Source of the DNA: Actinoplanes sp. DH11
GTDB lineage: Bacteria > Actinomycetota > Actinomycetes > Mycobacteriales > Micromonosporaceae
Reading direction: 5' to 3'
Length of the DNA stretch: 64,000 bases
Assembly (NCBI RefSeq): GCF_020873875.1
Contig: NZ_JAHWGU010000029.1
Coordinates: forward strand, 1-64,000
Positions 1 through 8,559 of this stretch are shown here, piece after piece (the first letter of the stretch is position 1; every line of letters starts with the position of its first letter). The notes beneath the pieces were generated by a model. The model saw nothing but the letters and a program-made list of their open reading frames with translations, ran no database searches and was not told the DNA's origin. The position numbers and the translations under genes were made by a program.

Positions 1-1
1 C

Positions 2-61
2 TACCGAACCCGTCACCGGCGAGAACTCCTCGCCAGAGAAACACGCGCCAACCGCTCATAA
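2..61 (+). CDS. C-terminal tail of a possible truncated gene
   Basis: An open frame enters from the left edge and stops at TAA 59-61, giving about 19 Arg-rich residues ending RETRANRS. Codon third positions are mixed rather than strongly G/C, unlike the rest of the window, so this may be the end of a mobile-element gene or may be chance. Nothing identifies a family. Confidence 0.25.
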   Translation, partial: YRTRHRRELLARETRANRS

Positions 62-193
62 CCGCAGGTCCGTGGGGTCAACTTTCCCGAACCCGCAGAG
101 GGTCAGATTTCAGAAAGCGCTGACACCTCCGTAACGCGCGGTTCGCGCCAGTTGAGGACGTCGCACTGACTGACGCAATACTAGGCTGGTCTC

Positions 194-541
194 GTGGACG
201 AGCCGGGCCCGCGATGCGTTGTCGAGTTCGTGCGTAGTGTTGCCGTGCTTGCCCTTGAGGCCAATACGCAGGTGGCGTGGCTTCAGAAGCTGGGCGCCAC
301 TCCTTCGGCTGATGAACTCGCGCTGGAGTTCGCCGACGGTCTCCGACTGACGCCAATCTTCATCGAGCGCGGCTGGGTGGAAGCCACAGCGGTGCCAGCT
401 TTGACACAGCTCGACGATCAGCTCAACCGGATGAGCGGGGAGGCCCACGCTCATCTGTGGCGTGCCGATGCCCTTTTCGATCGGGCGGAATGGGATCGCG
501 TCAGGGAGTTGGCAAGGGCGGCGTTGATCCTTCTGGCTTAA
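194..541 (+). CDS. Hypothetical protein, 115 aa
   Basis: A GTG-initiated frame of 115 codons with actinobacterial codon bias. The product is acidic and probably helical, with no signal peptide, membrane segment or motif that I recognise. It has conserved-looking hydrophobic spacing (FVRSVAVLALEANTQ, EFADGLRLTPIFIE) typical of a small cytosolic protein. It lies in an accessory stretch with an integrase relic about 1 kb downstream, so it may be cargo of a former mobile element. Function unknown. Confidence 0.55.
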   Translation: MDEPGPRCVVEFVRSVAVLALEANTQVAWLQKLGATPSADELALEFADGLRLTPIFIERGWVEATAVPALTQLDDQLNRMSGEAHAHLWRADALFDRAEWDRVRELARAALILLA

Positions 542-551
542 GCGACCCCGG

Positions 552-964
552 ATGGCCGGTGAACGTCGCGGCCAGGGCCTTCGCGTCCGGCTAACGGTGT
601 ACCGCCGTGGAAAGGCGGCGGCTAGCGGGGTGCGAGAGGCGGCACTGGACCGAACACTGGCCGATCCGGCATTCGTGAAGGGGAACCTCGACGCGATCCT
701 GGCAGGCCAACCGAGCCGCGCCGCAGCGTGGGCTCAAGACGCCATCAGGTGGGCCGACCTGCACATCCGGTCGTTCCTGCGCGACACCATTCGGCATCAG
801 CGACTCGCGCTGTCCAGGCAGGTCGGCTACGTCGAGGTCCGCAAGGAACGCGCCGTTGCGCCGCCAGACCTCCGTGCGTTTCACCGGCGCCGGTCGCGAG
901 GGCCTTCAGCTCCTACCTGGCCGCCCTCGAACTGCTCGTGGCTCGAGCGCGCGGCGGCCGCTAA
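552..964 (+). pseudogene. Hypothetical gene, probably frameshifted near its 3' end
   Basis: A frame opening at ATG 552 reads well to about position 860 (helical segment with DRTLADPAFVKGNLDAIL). After that its composition becomes Arg/Ser/Pro-rich nonsense. A neighbouring frame reads sensibly (FSSYLAALELLVARARGG) and ends at TAA 962-964. The simplest reading is one gene with a single indel around 860-880. No family is recognised. It follows the previous gene by 10 bp and could have been co-transcribed with it. Confidence 0.35.
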
Positions 965-1212
965 CGAATCAGCCGGCGGACTGTTGCTGCGATCGAGGAC
1001 ACGATGGCCGCGATAGTCAATATGATGGCGGCGGCCGAGCCGGCCCATATCATCACTTGCGCGGCGAAGAGCACTTCCTGGTTGTGCCCGTAGGCCTCCA
1101 GATACTGCGCGGCCAGGAGACCAAAGATGGCCAGCACGAAAGCCTCTCCTGCTGCCAACCACAGCTGAGTCGAACCGGCGCTGCGCTTGCTGCCCATCGG
1201 GCTCATGCTCAT
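961..1212 (-). CDS. Small two-TM membrane protein
   Basis: An 83-residue product from ATG 1212. A second ATG lies two codons later, and no strong ribosome site is visible for either. After a short Ser/Lys/Arg N-terminus it has two hydrophobic segments: about residues 16-36 (LWLAAGEAFVLAIFGLLAAQ) and about 48-75 (AAQVMIWAGSAAAIILTIAA), ending in basic ATVRRLIR, which suggests a cytoplasmic tail. The frame remains open upstream only because it runs into the decayed integrase. Function unknown; it sits tail to tail with the frameshifted gene before it. Confidence 0.5.
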   Translation of the reverse strand: MSMSPMGSKRSAGSTQLWLAAGEAFVLAIFGLLAAQYLEAYGHNQEVLFAAQVMIWAGSAAAIILTIAAIVSSIAATVRRLIR

Positions 1213-1403
1213 GGATGAATCTTGCCATCCAGGCGCTCGTCCGGTTGACGCGCCCGATAGTTGCCGCCAGCCGACGTGGTTCAGGTTCCCCGGTTCAGGG
1301 TGGTGCACAGCTGCCGGTTCGCGGCACGGCGCGGCAGAGGGCGCAGCATCAGGGCAGGGACGGAGTCTCCGGACATGCGGGGACCCGGGCCTCGCCGGGT
1401 CGT

Positions 1404-1838
1404 GATCAGGTCTGTGCGGCACCGTGGTCCCCGGGAGGGGTGACGTCGTCGGCCGGAGCGCTCGGTGACACCGGCATGCTCGGGTCGGGGCCAGGCTGCG
1501 GGCCCTCTCGTAGATGGTGCGCTGGGCCGTGCCGTCGAAGGCGGGGCGCACGTAGCGGCCGGTCATGCTGGCGCCGTGGCCGAGTACCCGGCCGATGACC
1601 TCTCGGGGACTCGGGCCGACGCGGCGGCGGGGCGAACCCGGCGCGCAGGGAGTGTCCGGCGAGGGTTTCGACGATCTCGGCGGGCTGGCCGGTGTCGCGG
1701 GCGGTGTATCAACGGGCGTATCACAGCATCCGGATCCCGACGGTGGCGGCGAGGTGCTTGAGCCGGCGGGCCGCGGTGTGCCCGACCCGGACGGCCACCG
1801 TGGCCGCGTTGGGTGTCACCGGCCCGGATTAGAGTGCG
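1404..1838 (-). pseudogene. Decayed tyrosine recombinase (integrase) C-terminus
   Basis: Read on the minus strand, successive frames give recognisable pieces of a tyrosine recombinase catalytic domain. These are a segment VGHTAARRLKHLAATVGIRML followed by stops, then AEIVETLAGHSLRAGFA (the conserved H-S-L-R box), then a frame change into EVIGRVLGHGASMTGRYVRPA, which carries the later His and the candidate nucleophile Tyr. At least one stop and two frame changes separate the pieces, so no active enzyme can be made. The remnant indicates that this end of the window once carried an integrating element. Confidence 0.6.
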
Positions 1839-1841
1839 ATC

Positions 1842-2309
1842 ATGACCGACGCATCCGTGCACCTTGCCGCCCAGCCTCGTCTCGACACGCTCGTGACGGA
1901 GTTCCTCTCCGACGCTCAGCGGCTGCGCACCGACTTCGCAGGGACGGCCTGGATCGGTGACATCCCCGACCCGGCATCCGGGATGATGGGACCGAACTAC
2001 CAGCGGCGCGTTGTCGACTCGCAGTTGTTTCTGCCTGACACCCACTGGTACACCGTCCGCGAGCTCGACGACGCCGAGATCCAGATTGCCGTCGGCCTGC
2101 TCCAGGTGCCGGGCACCGCGCAGGGCACACAAGGGCTGATCGGTGCGATCGCGGACCCACGTGCGGATTTCTTCGAACACCCGGAGCACGAAGACCGGGT
2201 CGGCATCTGCCTCACGCTGCGGGGCCAGATCTGGTCCAACGTCGGCCTGTCATATCGAATCACCGTACTGTGCCGGCCGGAGGCCTTCATCAACAGCGCA
2301 CCGGCGTGA
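1842..2309 (+). CDS. Hypothetical cytosolic protein, 155 aa
   Basis: ATG start, 155 codons, good actinobacterial codon bias, no signal peptide or membrane span. The sequence is a soluble alpha/beta type (FLPDTHWYTVRELDDAEIQI; DRVGICLTLRGQIWSNVGL) with no catalytic motif I can name. It starts immediately after the integrase relic and is followed by about 850 bp without a convincing gene. It may be accessory cargo. Function unknown. Confidence 0.55.
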   Translation: MTDASVHLAAQPRLDTLVTEFLSDAQRLRTDFAGTAWIGDIPDPASGMMGPNYQRRVVDSQLFLPDTHWYTVRELDDAEIQIAVGLLQVPGTAQGTQGLIGAIADPRADFFEHPEHEDRVGICLTLRGQIWSNVGLSYRITVLCRPEAFINSAPA

Positions 2310-3165
2310 TGCGAGGGCCGCATTGATCTCGGCACCAGCGTGCGCGACGGCTCGCCGCCTGGCCACCACGAGTGCTCGGCGGCAGACCGACTCGCCATCG
2401 AGGTGAGGACGGCGAGCGGAGCCGCGGAACGAGTGAACTGGCCGCAGTTCGACCGGCCAAGCGCGCGGACCACCCTATGGGGCGCGTCAAGCAATCGGCC
2501 CCAGCTGCTGGCTTGGCAACGCGACGGCTCCCTCGACGCGCTGAGTGCCACTCACAGCGGCTTGCCCTCGGCTCTGGTGCGATCCCCGGACAAGTGGCCG
2601 CGGTCGGCTGCGCTGGGCCCGCGGGGCGGTGTTGATCTGCTAGCGCTGCGAAATCGCGGTTTTGACCCCTTGATCACAGCGATTTCGTAGCGCGAGCAGA
2701 TCAACATCTCGCCATGGGCGGCGCGTTCGGCGCCATGTGGAGCCGGGACCGGGGGCGAGGGGTTGGACTGCCGCACGGTCACAGTGTCCGAGTACAGCTA
2801 CCGCTCGTACGGCCCTGACGCCCCCAGTACAAGCCGCAGGTCACCAACCCGATCCAGCAATGTGCCGTCGACACAGCCGGCGGCCCATGGCTCCAAGGCG
2901 CTCCCGGTCACCGGGTCCCGATTGGCCATCTCATCCGTCAGGGCATGAGACTCGATCAGTGGTAGATCGATGGACCGGCCTCCAGAAACGGGCCGCATGG
3001 CCGACCCCGGCAACGGGCGGGTGCTCACAGTGCTGATGTCCGGCTGACGACCTGGATCCGGGGCTCACCGTCCGCGCTGGGGATGGACCGCTCGGACTTC
3101 ACATCGAATTCACCGGTTTCTCTTTAGGTTGGGCGGCACGTACACCATCCATGGGGGAGATTGAA
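2310..3165. other. Gene-poor interval with a gene remnant and a palindromic repeat
   Basis: No intact gene is convincing here. On the minus strand a frame from about 3028 to 2798 reads protein-like (LTDEMANRDPVTGSALEPW, GDLRLVLGASGPYER), ends at TAG 2798-2800, and continues in frame beyond the stop (YSDTVTVRQSNP). It may therefore be the remnant of a larger gene. The interval also holds the first copy of the 77-bp palindromic element and the promoter region of the RTX protein. Confidence 0.4.
2630..2706 (+). repeat. 77-bp dispersed palindromic element, copy 1
   Basis: Outer arms are TGTTGATCTGC and GCAGATCAACA. Inner arms carry GAAATCGC and GCGATTTC around a TGATCA-containing centre. The same element recurs at 22095-22171 in the same orientation and at 30815-30891 inverted, always between genes. 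Internal positions differ between copies while the arms are kept, as in a REP-like or MITE-like element or a structured RNA/terminator. Confidence 0.85.
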
Positions 3166-3933
3166 ATGTCTGCTGTGCGAACGAGGTGGATGGCCCGGCT
3201 CGGGCTGATCGCGCTGACCACGGTCGGCGTCGGGGCGTTTGCTGTGCCGGGCGCGCAGGCCGCGTCCGTCGGTACGGTCCGGGTCGTGTGGGACGGCGAT
3301 GTGCAGGCGGTGCAGTTCAAGGCGACCACTGGCAAGGCCAACAAGGTCGTCGTCAGCAACGCCAAGTACGGCGTCATCGTTGACGACAAGCACCGCATCA
3401 AGCCGGGCAAGGGGTGCTCGGCGATCAAGGGCGACTCGACGAAGGTCTACTGCGGGGTCGGGGAGTACACGGAGAAGCTCCGGATCCACACCTACGACCG
3501 CAACGACACCATCGTCAACAAGACCCGGCTCAGCCTGGTTGCCTACGCCGGGACGGGCAACGACACGATCACCGGTGGTTCCGGTGGTGATTTCCTGTAC
3601 GGGCAGTCGGGTCGTGACACCCTGAACGGACGGGGTGGCCCCGACTACCTGGTGGGCAACTCCGGCGACGACACGGTGCGCGGTGACGGCGGCGGTGACC
3701 GGCTGTTCGGCGACACCGGCAACGACCGGCTGTACGGCGGTGCCGGCCGGGACGCGCTCATCGGTGACCAGGGCCGCGACAAGCTGTACGGCGGCTCGGG
3801 TGACGACATGCTGTCCGGCGAGGACTGGGGCAAGCAGGCGGCCGACCTGCTCAACGGCGGGTCGAACACCACCCGGGCCGGTGACCGGTGCTCCGCCGAG
3901 CGCGGCGACACCCGGCGCGGCTGCGAGAGCTGA
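3166..3933 (+). CDS. Secreted RTX (hemolysin-type calcium-binding repeat) protein
   Basis: The 255-residue product has a Sec signal peptide (MSAVRTRWMARLGLIALTTV, cleavage after AQA near residue 29), a beta-rich unknown region to about residue 125, then about a dozen nonapeptide repeats of the GGxGxDxLY/GxxGxDxL type (about 128-225). Such repeats form a calcium-binding parallel beta-roll. ATG 3166 is preferred over ATG 3151 because GGGGGAG at 3153-3159 then lies at normal spacing. It has no catalytic domain. Known RTX proteins fold outside the cell on binding calcium, so a surface or extracellular structural role is likely. It ends 11 bp from the convergent dioxygenase gene. Confidence 0.88.
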   Translation: MSAVRTRWMARLGLIALTTVGVGAFAVPGAQAASVGTVRVVWDGDVQAVQFKATTGKANKVVVSNAKYGVIVDDKHRIKPGKGCSAIKGDSTKVYCGVGEYTEKLRIHTYDRNDTIVNKTRLSLVAYAGTGNDTITGGSGGDFLYGQSGRDTLNGRGGPDYLVGNSGDDTVRGDGGGDRLFGDTGNDRLYGGAGRDALIGDQGRDKLYGGSGDDMLSGEDWGKQAADLLNGGSNTTRAGDRCSAERGDTRRGCES

Positions 3934-3944
3934 CCCGGGAGTTC

Positions 3945-4919
3945 CTATCGGCGCCCGCCGTCCGGTGACTCACCGGGGGCGGGCGCCGGCACGATGCCGG
4001 GGTCCGGCGCCAGCACGCTGCCGGGGTCTGGCGCCGGCACGCTGCCGGGGTCGGGCGCCAGCACGATGTCGAAGCGGACCCGCGACCAGGCGCGCCCGCC
4101 CAGGTCGCGCCCGTCCGGCGGCACCTCGCCGGCGGCCCGCGGGTGAAAGTCCAGGATCAGCGAGTCCCGCACCCCGAAGACGCTGTCGCGGGCGAGCAGT
4201 TCGTCGCCGCGGACGAAGATGTGCGTGACAAGGGTCCGCAGCCCCGGCGCCCGCACCAGGAAATGCAGGTGCGAGGCCCGCATCGGGGACCGCCCGGCCG
4301 CTTCCAGCAGCTTTCCGACCGGGCCGTCGTGCGGGATCGGGTACGGCGTCGGCGTCACCGCCCAGAACCGGTACCCGCCGTCGTCGTCGCTCACCAGGTG
4401 GCCCCGCGCCGCCGTCCGGTCGTCGCCGTACTGCACGTCGTAGAAACCGTCCGCGTCGGCCTCCCACACCTCGATGCGGGCACCGGGGACCGAGTTCCCG
4501 GCGGTGTCGGTGACGGTCCCCTCGACCAGGCACGGCTCGCCCGGCGCCCCGGCAGCGATGTCGCCGCCGGCCTCGATCAGCGGTGACCCGTCGACGAAGA
4601 ACGGCCCGAAGACGGTGGCCTCGGTGGCGTTCGCGTAGGCCTCGTTGTTCACCGTGACGACCTGCATCGACGCCCCGAGCACGTCGCTGAGCAGGACGAA
4701 CTCCTGCCGCCGGTCGTCGGTGATGTGCCCGGTCGCGGTGAGGAAGTCGATCGCCTGCCGCCATTCCTGTTCGGTCAGGCGCACGTCGCGCACGAAGGCG
4801 TGCAGGTGCCGGGTCAGCGACCGCATCACCTCCTTCAGGCGCGGGTCGGCGGCGTCGTCGAAGGACGCCACGACACGGTCGGTCAGCCCCTGCTCGCGGG
4901 CCTGCTGTTCACCGTTCAT
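3945..4919 (-). CDS. Intradiol ring-cleavage dioxygenase, probably hydroxyquinol 1,2-dioxygenase
   Basis: A 324-residue non-haem Fe(III) dioxygenase expected to convert hydroxyquinol (1,2,4-trihydroxybenzene) to maleylacetate. An N-terminal helical dimerisation domain (1-100) precedes the beta-sandwich. Iron ligands are visible as Tyr160, Tyr193 (PTPYPIPHDGP), His217 and His219 (SHLHF), with the spacing of known hydroxyquinol dioxygenases. It is the last gene of a three-gene operon, overlapping the reductase gene by 4 bp (ATGA). The neighbours favour hydroxyquinol over catechol as substrate. Oddity: the C-terminus carries an extra tail made by a 24-nt tandem repeat (APDPGSV-type units) beyond the normal end of the fold. 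Confidence 0.9.
   Translation of the reverse strand: MNGEQQAREQGLTDRVVASFDDAADPRLKEVMRSLTRHLHAFVRDVRLTEQEWRQAIDFLTATGHITDDRRQEFVLLSDVLGASMQVVTVNNEAYANATEATVFGPFFVDGSPLIEAGGDIAAGAPGEPCLVEGTVTDTAGNSVPGARIEVWEADADGFYDVQYGDDRTAARGHLVSDDDGGYRFWAVTPTPYPIPHDGPVGKLLEAAGRSPMRASHLHFLVRAPGLRTLVTHIFVRGDELLARDSVFGVRDSLILDFHPRAAGEVPPDGRDLGGRAWSRVRFDIVLAPDPGSVPAPDPGSVLAPDPGIVPAPAPGESPDGGRR
3982..4053. repeat. 24-nt tandem repeat, three units
   Basis: Three consecutive 24-nt units (3982-4005, 4006-4029, 4030-4053) begin GGCGCC and differ at only a few bases. A partial fourth unit follows. They lie in frame inside the 3' end of the dioxygenase gene and encode APDPGSV/I-type heptad-plus-one repeats on the minus strand. 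Confidence 0.85.
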
Positions 4920-6001
4920 CGCGGGTCCTCCCCCGGCCCGGCGGAATCGCCGATGCGCCCCTTGCCCAGCGGAACCGCCGGGTCGTTCCCTGCCCAGGCC
5001 CGGTGGAGCAGGGCGCTCAGATCGGCGGCCGTGACGGGCACCGGGTTGCCCGGCGGCACGACCGGCAGCACCGCGTCGACGACCGCCGGGATGTCGGCCT
5101 CCCGCAGACCCAGGTCGCGCAGCGCTCGCGGTGGGCGCGTCACCGCGTACAGCCGGAGAAGCCCGTCCATCGCCGAGGCCGCGCCGAAAGCCTGGGCCAG
5201 CCGCTCACCGGCCGCTTTCTCGTTGAAAGCCAGCACGTACGGCAGCAGCACCGCGTGGGTCTGCGCGTGCGGCAGCCCGGCCATGCCGCCGAGGACGTGA
5301 CAGATCTTGTGGTGCAGCCCGGAACCGGCCGACGCGAACGCGGCCCCGGCCAGATAGGCACCGAGCAGGGTCTGTTCGCGGCCGTCGAGCCCGCCGGGTT
5401 CGGCCACGATCCGGGGCAGGCCGTCCCGCAGCGCCCGGATGCCGTCAAGCGCGAGGCCCTGGTTGATCGGGTCGGCGCGCGGCGCCCACATCGCGTCGAC
5501 GCAGTGCGCCAGCGCGTTGAGCCCGGACGCGACACTCAGCCCGGCCGGCAGCGACAGGGTCAGCGCGGCGTCGTAGACGACCGTGCGGGGCAGCACCCGG
5601 GCGTCGACCCCGGTGGTCTTGTGACCGTTCTCGGTCATCCCCCACACCGGGGTGGCCTCCGAACCCGCGTAGGTGGTGGGCACCGCGACGATCGGCAGCC
5701 CGGTGCTCAGCGCGACCACCTTGGCCAGCCCGGTCGCCGACCCGCCACCCACGCTGACCAGCACGTCCGCGTCGTGGGTCGCGGCCGCCGCGCGGGCCCG
5801 GGCGGCCACCTCGGCCGGTACGTGCTCGGCGACCTCGGTGAACCGGGCGGCACCGGGAAGGGTGACCGGTGCCCGGTCGGAACCGATCAGCAGCGGCCGG
5901 GCACCGAGACGGGCCGTCTCGTCGGCGAGCACCGCGGCGGCCCGGCCGGCGGCGAACACCACCCGCTGCGGCAGCGTCTCGTGGGTGAAGCGCAGACTCA
6001 T
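4916..6001 (-). CDS. Maleylacetate reductase (iron-containing alcohol dehydrogenase family)
   Basis: A 361-residue enzyme expected to reduce maleylacetate to 3-oxoadipate with NAD(P)H. The nucleotide-binding stretch VSVGGGSATGLAKVVAL is followed by PIVAVPTTYAGSEATPVWG, the signature of the maleylacetate reductase branch of Fe-type alcohol dehydrogenases. The conserved GLNALAHCVDA and LHHKICHVLGG segments are also present. It overlaps the dioxygenase start and the hydroxylase stop by 4 bp each, so the three genes are translationally coupled and catalyse consecutive steps. Full length for the family. Substrate is inferred from family and operon. Confidence 0.92.
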   Translation of the reverse strand: MSLRFTHETLPQRVVFAAGRAAAVLADETARLGARPLLIGSDRAPVTLPGAARFTEVAEHVPAEVAARARAAAATHDADVLVSVGGGSATGLAKVVALSTGLPIVAVPTTYAGSEATPVWGMTENGHKTTGVDARVLPRTVVYDAALTLSLPAGLSVASGLNALAHCVDAMWAPRADPINQGLALDGIRALRDGLPRIVAEPGGLDGREQTLLGAYLAGAAFASAGSGLHHKICHVLGGMAGLPHAQTHAVLLPYVLAFNEKAAGERLAQAFGAASAMDGLLRLYAVTRPPRALRDLGLREADIPAVVDAVLPVVPPGNPVPVTAADLSALLHRAWAGNDPAVPLGKGRIGDSAGPGEDPR

Positions 6002-7773
6002 ACACCCACGCTACGGCCGAGGACGGCCGCCAAGGCATCGCGCAGGCCGCGGTACGGGTCCGCCGGCAGATCCATCGACCGCCAGCCGATGTGCTTGTCC
6101 GGCCGGACCAGCAGCGCACCCTGTTCGGAGATCTCCCGGACCCGGGCCCAGTCGTAGTACAGGTCGGTGACCGCGCGACCGGGACCGATCACCACGGCCG
6201 TCAGCGGCACCCCGAGTTCGGCGGCGACCTTCTCGGCGGCCGCCACCCACGCCTCCCCCGCGATGCCGGTGAACAGGGTGAACCTGTCGAACGGCGCCAG
6301 GTCCAGCGTGGAGACGCGGTGCCGGGCGTCACCGACCCAGACGTGCGGCAGCCGGGAGCCGGGCACCGTGGACGGCTCGAAGTACAGCTCGGGGTCCCGG
6401 GCCGGCGCGGGCCGGGCGCTGCCGTCGGGCACCACCGCCGCGGACTCGTAGTGCTGGCCCAGCTCCACGCCGTGCGCGTTGAACTCGTAATGCTTGAGCT
6501 CCATCGCCGCCACCAGCGCCTCCCGCTTGGCCGCGCCGGCCGCGGTGTTGGCCTTGCGTTCCTCGATCCGGGCCGCCATCTGCGCCTCGTCGGCGGCGTC
6601 GAGCAGCCCCAGCACCTCGAAGAACTGCACGAACTCGCGGCTGGACCGGTTGGCCCGGGTGACGATCTGCTTCGCGACCGGGGCCCGTTCGGTGGTGTAC
6701 GTGTCCAGCAGCGCCGGCGCCGCCTGACCGCGCAGCACCGCCGCCAGCTTCCACGCCAGGTTGTACGCGTCCTGGATCGAGGTGTTCGACCCGAGACCGT
6801 TGCTCGGCGGATGCCGGTGGATCGCGTCGCCGGCACAGAACACCCGCCCGGACTGCAGGCGGGTGGCGTACATCTCGTTGTTGCCCCACAACGACGTCCC
6901 GGTGATCTCGACGTCGATGTCGGGGATGCCGAGCAGGCTGCGCACGATCGCGACGGCCGCGGCCTCGTCGACGACCGGCGGCGGCGCGCTGATGTCGTAA
7001 CCCCAGACGATCAGCCACTCGTTCCACGGCCGCACCATCCGCACCAGGCCGGCGCCGATGCCGCCGACGTTGGAACCGGGCTGGATCACCCAGTAGAGCA
7101 CCGACGGCCGGTGGCCGACGTACGCCGAGATGTCCGCCTTGAAGGTGATGTTCATCGACCCGGCGATGTCCATCGCACCCTCCATCGGCAGCCCGATGTC
7201 GGCGGCCACCTGGGAACGCGCACCGTCGGCGCCGATCAGGTACTTCGCGCGGATCGTGTAGTCCTCGCCGGTGACCCGGTCACGGACCCGCACGTCGACG
7301 CCGCCCGCGTCCTGACGGTGCCCGAGGTACTCGGTGGAGAACCGGGCCTGCGTGCCGCGTTCGGCGGCGTTGCGCACCAGGATCGGTTCCAGGTAGTTCT
7401 GCGGGATGTCGACGGGCAGGCACGGCGACGCCAGCCGGTAGTCGCCGAACCGGCCCGGATGGGTGCCCCAGGTCAGGATCCGGCCGATCTCCTCGCCGGC
7501 GATGGACGTGCAGAACACGGTGTCGCCCATCAGCTCGTGCGGCGTCGCGTCGGCCTGCACCTGCTCCTCGATGCCGGCGTCGCGGAACACCTCCATCGCC
7601 CGCTGGTTGGTGATGTGCGCGCGCGGCGTGTTCGCCGTCCACCGGTACTTCGTGATCATGATGTTGGGGATGCCCAGCGTGGACAGCAGCAGCGCCGCGC
7701 CCGCCCCGGCCGGACCCGAACCGACGATCAGCACATCGGTGGTCACCTTCGGGTCGTCACTGAAATCCGGCAC
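5998..7773 (-). CDS. FAD-dependent aromatic hydroxylase (phenol/resorcinol monooxygenase, TfdB-like)
   Basis: A 591-residue class A flavoprotein monooxygenase. FAD motifs are GSGPAGAGAAL near the N-terminus, LIGADGARS, and RVFCAGDAIHRHPP; the stretch GLGSNTSIQDAYNLAWKLA is typical of dichlorophenol-hydroxylase-like enzymes. A thioredoxin-like C-terminal domain (about 440-591) completes the family layout. It probably hydroxylates resorcinol or a related phenol to hydroxyquinol, feeding the two genes behind it. GTG 7773 is preferred because GGAGG lies 5 nt upstream; ATG 7791 is the alternative. It is first in the operon. The exact phenol cannot be told from sequence. Confidence 0.88.
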   Translation of the reverse strand: MPDFSDDPKVTTDVLIVGSGPAGAGAALLLSTLGIPNIMITKYRWTANTPRAHITNQRAMEVFRDAGIEEQVQADATPHELMGDTVFCTSIAGEEIGRILTWGTHPGRFGDYRLASPCLPVDIPQNYLEPILVRNAAERGTQARFSTEYLGHRQDAGGVDVRVRDRVTGEDYTIRAKYLIGADGARSQVAADIGLPMEGAMDIAGSMNITFKADISAYVGHRPSVLYWVIQPGSNVGGIGAGLVRMVRPWNEWLIVWGYDISAPPPVVDEAAAVAIVRSLLGIPDIDVEITGTSLWGNNEMYATRLQSGRVFCAGDAIHRHPPSNGLGSNTSIQDAYNLAWKLAAVLRGQAAPALLDTYTTERAPVAKQIVTRANRSSREFVQFFEVLGLLDAADEAQMAARIEERKANTAAGAAKREALVAAMELKHYEFNAHGVELGQHYESAAVVPDGSARPAPARDPELYFEPSTVPGSRLPHVWVGDARHRVSTLDLAPFDRFTLFTGIAGEAWVAAAEKVAAELGVPLTAVVIGPGRAVTDLYYDWARVREISEQGALLVRPDKHIGWRSMDLPADPYRGLRDALAAVLGRSVGV

Positions 7774-7791
7774 AGCCGCCTCCACACGCAT

Positions 7792-7829
7792 CGGTCCCGA
7801 TCACTGCGTGCTCATTGTGACCGGGACCG
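7792..7829 (-). promoter_or_regulatory. Inverted repeat at the aromatic operon promoter
   Basis: Perfect 8-bp arms CGGTCCCG (7792-7799) and CGGGACCG (7822-7829) are separated by 22 bp just upstream of the hydroxylase start. On the minus strand a weak promoter can be drawn: TTGCCG, then 19 bp, then CACAAT. It places one arm between the -35 and -10 boxes and the other near the transcript start, as for a repressor operator. No regulator gene is adjacent. Confidence 0.35.
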
Positions 7830-7857
7830 GCACCGTTTCGGCAAGCCCTGCGTGGGT

Positions 7858-8082
7858 CTATTCCCCGGCGTCGAAGCTGGCGGCCCGCAGACCGGCCGCG
7901 GTCAACGCGTCGACCCGGTCGGCGAGGGCCGCCTCCTCCTCCCGCACGAGGGTCGCGTACTCGACGAGCACCGACGGATCGGTGGTGTCGTCGAGACGCT
8001 CGAAGAATCGCTGGGTGCGCCGGACCGCCTCGGCGTAGGCGCCCGCGGTCTCCCGGATACGGATCAGTGTGTCGTCAGCCAT
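7858..8082 (-). CDS. Small acidic helical protein, 74 aa
   Basis: ATG 8082 (MADDTLIRIRETAG) is the likely start; the frame is open 18 codons further, but that part is Gly/Pro-rich. The product is predicted all-helical with charged heptads (VRRTQRFFERLDD, VREEEAALADRVDAL), so a coiled coil or a small regulator is possible. It lies between the aromatic operon and an unrelated gene on the same strand and may have its own promoter. No family recognised. Confidence 0.55.
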   Translation of the reverse strand: MADDTLIRIRETAGAYAEAVRRTQRFFERLDDTTDPSVLVEYATLVREEEAALADRVDALTAAGLRAASFDAGE

Positions 8083-8151
8083 GAGCGGCGCATACCCGTC
8101 ACCGCCCGGCACGACACCCGGTGAGTCGCCGCTCACCCCGCGATCCGGCCG

Positions 8152-8559
8152 TCAGGCGTCGCCCCAGACGGCCAGTTCGCCACCGGCCATGCACACGATC
8201 AGAACGCCGGCGGGCCCGGTCACCGCCCACGACTCCACATCCGGCAGCACCTCGACCAGCAGATGCTGCCCGCCCTCGAAGCACAGCTCCAGCTCGCCGG
8301 TGGCGCGCACGCTCGCCGAGCGCACCGCCTCCCCGATCAGCGTGGCCACCGCGTCCGACGGGTTCTCGCCGGGCTCGATGTCGGCCCGCCCGGCCGGCCC
8401 GTCCAGGCGGGCATCCGATTCGATCACCACCTGGCAGTCGCCGGTGAAGCCCAGCACGACCGCGTAGCCGAGCCGGACGTACTCCACTGTCTTACCCACC
8501 AGCAGGTCAAGCGGCCGCGCTTGCCGGGGCCGCCACCCTGCGGCCACGCCCGAACCCAT
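8152..8559 (-). CDS. DUF6188-like hypothetical protein
   Basis: A 135-residue cytosolic beta-rich protein. The pattern LVGKTVEYVRLGYAVVLGF, then an acidic VVIES, and a C-terminal ESWAVTGPAGVLIVCMAGGELAVW resembles the DUF6188 family of small actinobacterial proteins of unknown function. This assignment is from memory of the pattern. ATG 8559 is the only reasonable start. No catalytic residues can be proposed. Confidence 0.6.
   Translation of the reverse strand: MGSGVAAGWRPRQARPLDLLVGKTVEYVRLGYAVVLGFTGDCQVVIESDARLDGPAGRADIEPGENPSDAVATLIGEAVRSASVRATGELELCFEGGQHLLVEVLPDVESWAVTGPAGVLIVCMAGGELAVWGDA

Noticed and set aside
1..190. A tRNA gene or attachment site at the left edge
   Set aside because: No cloverleaf or CCA-adjacent GTTC loop could be built from the first 190 bases.
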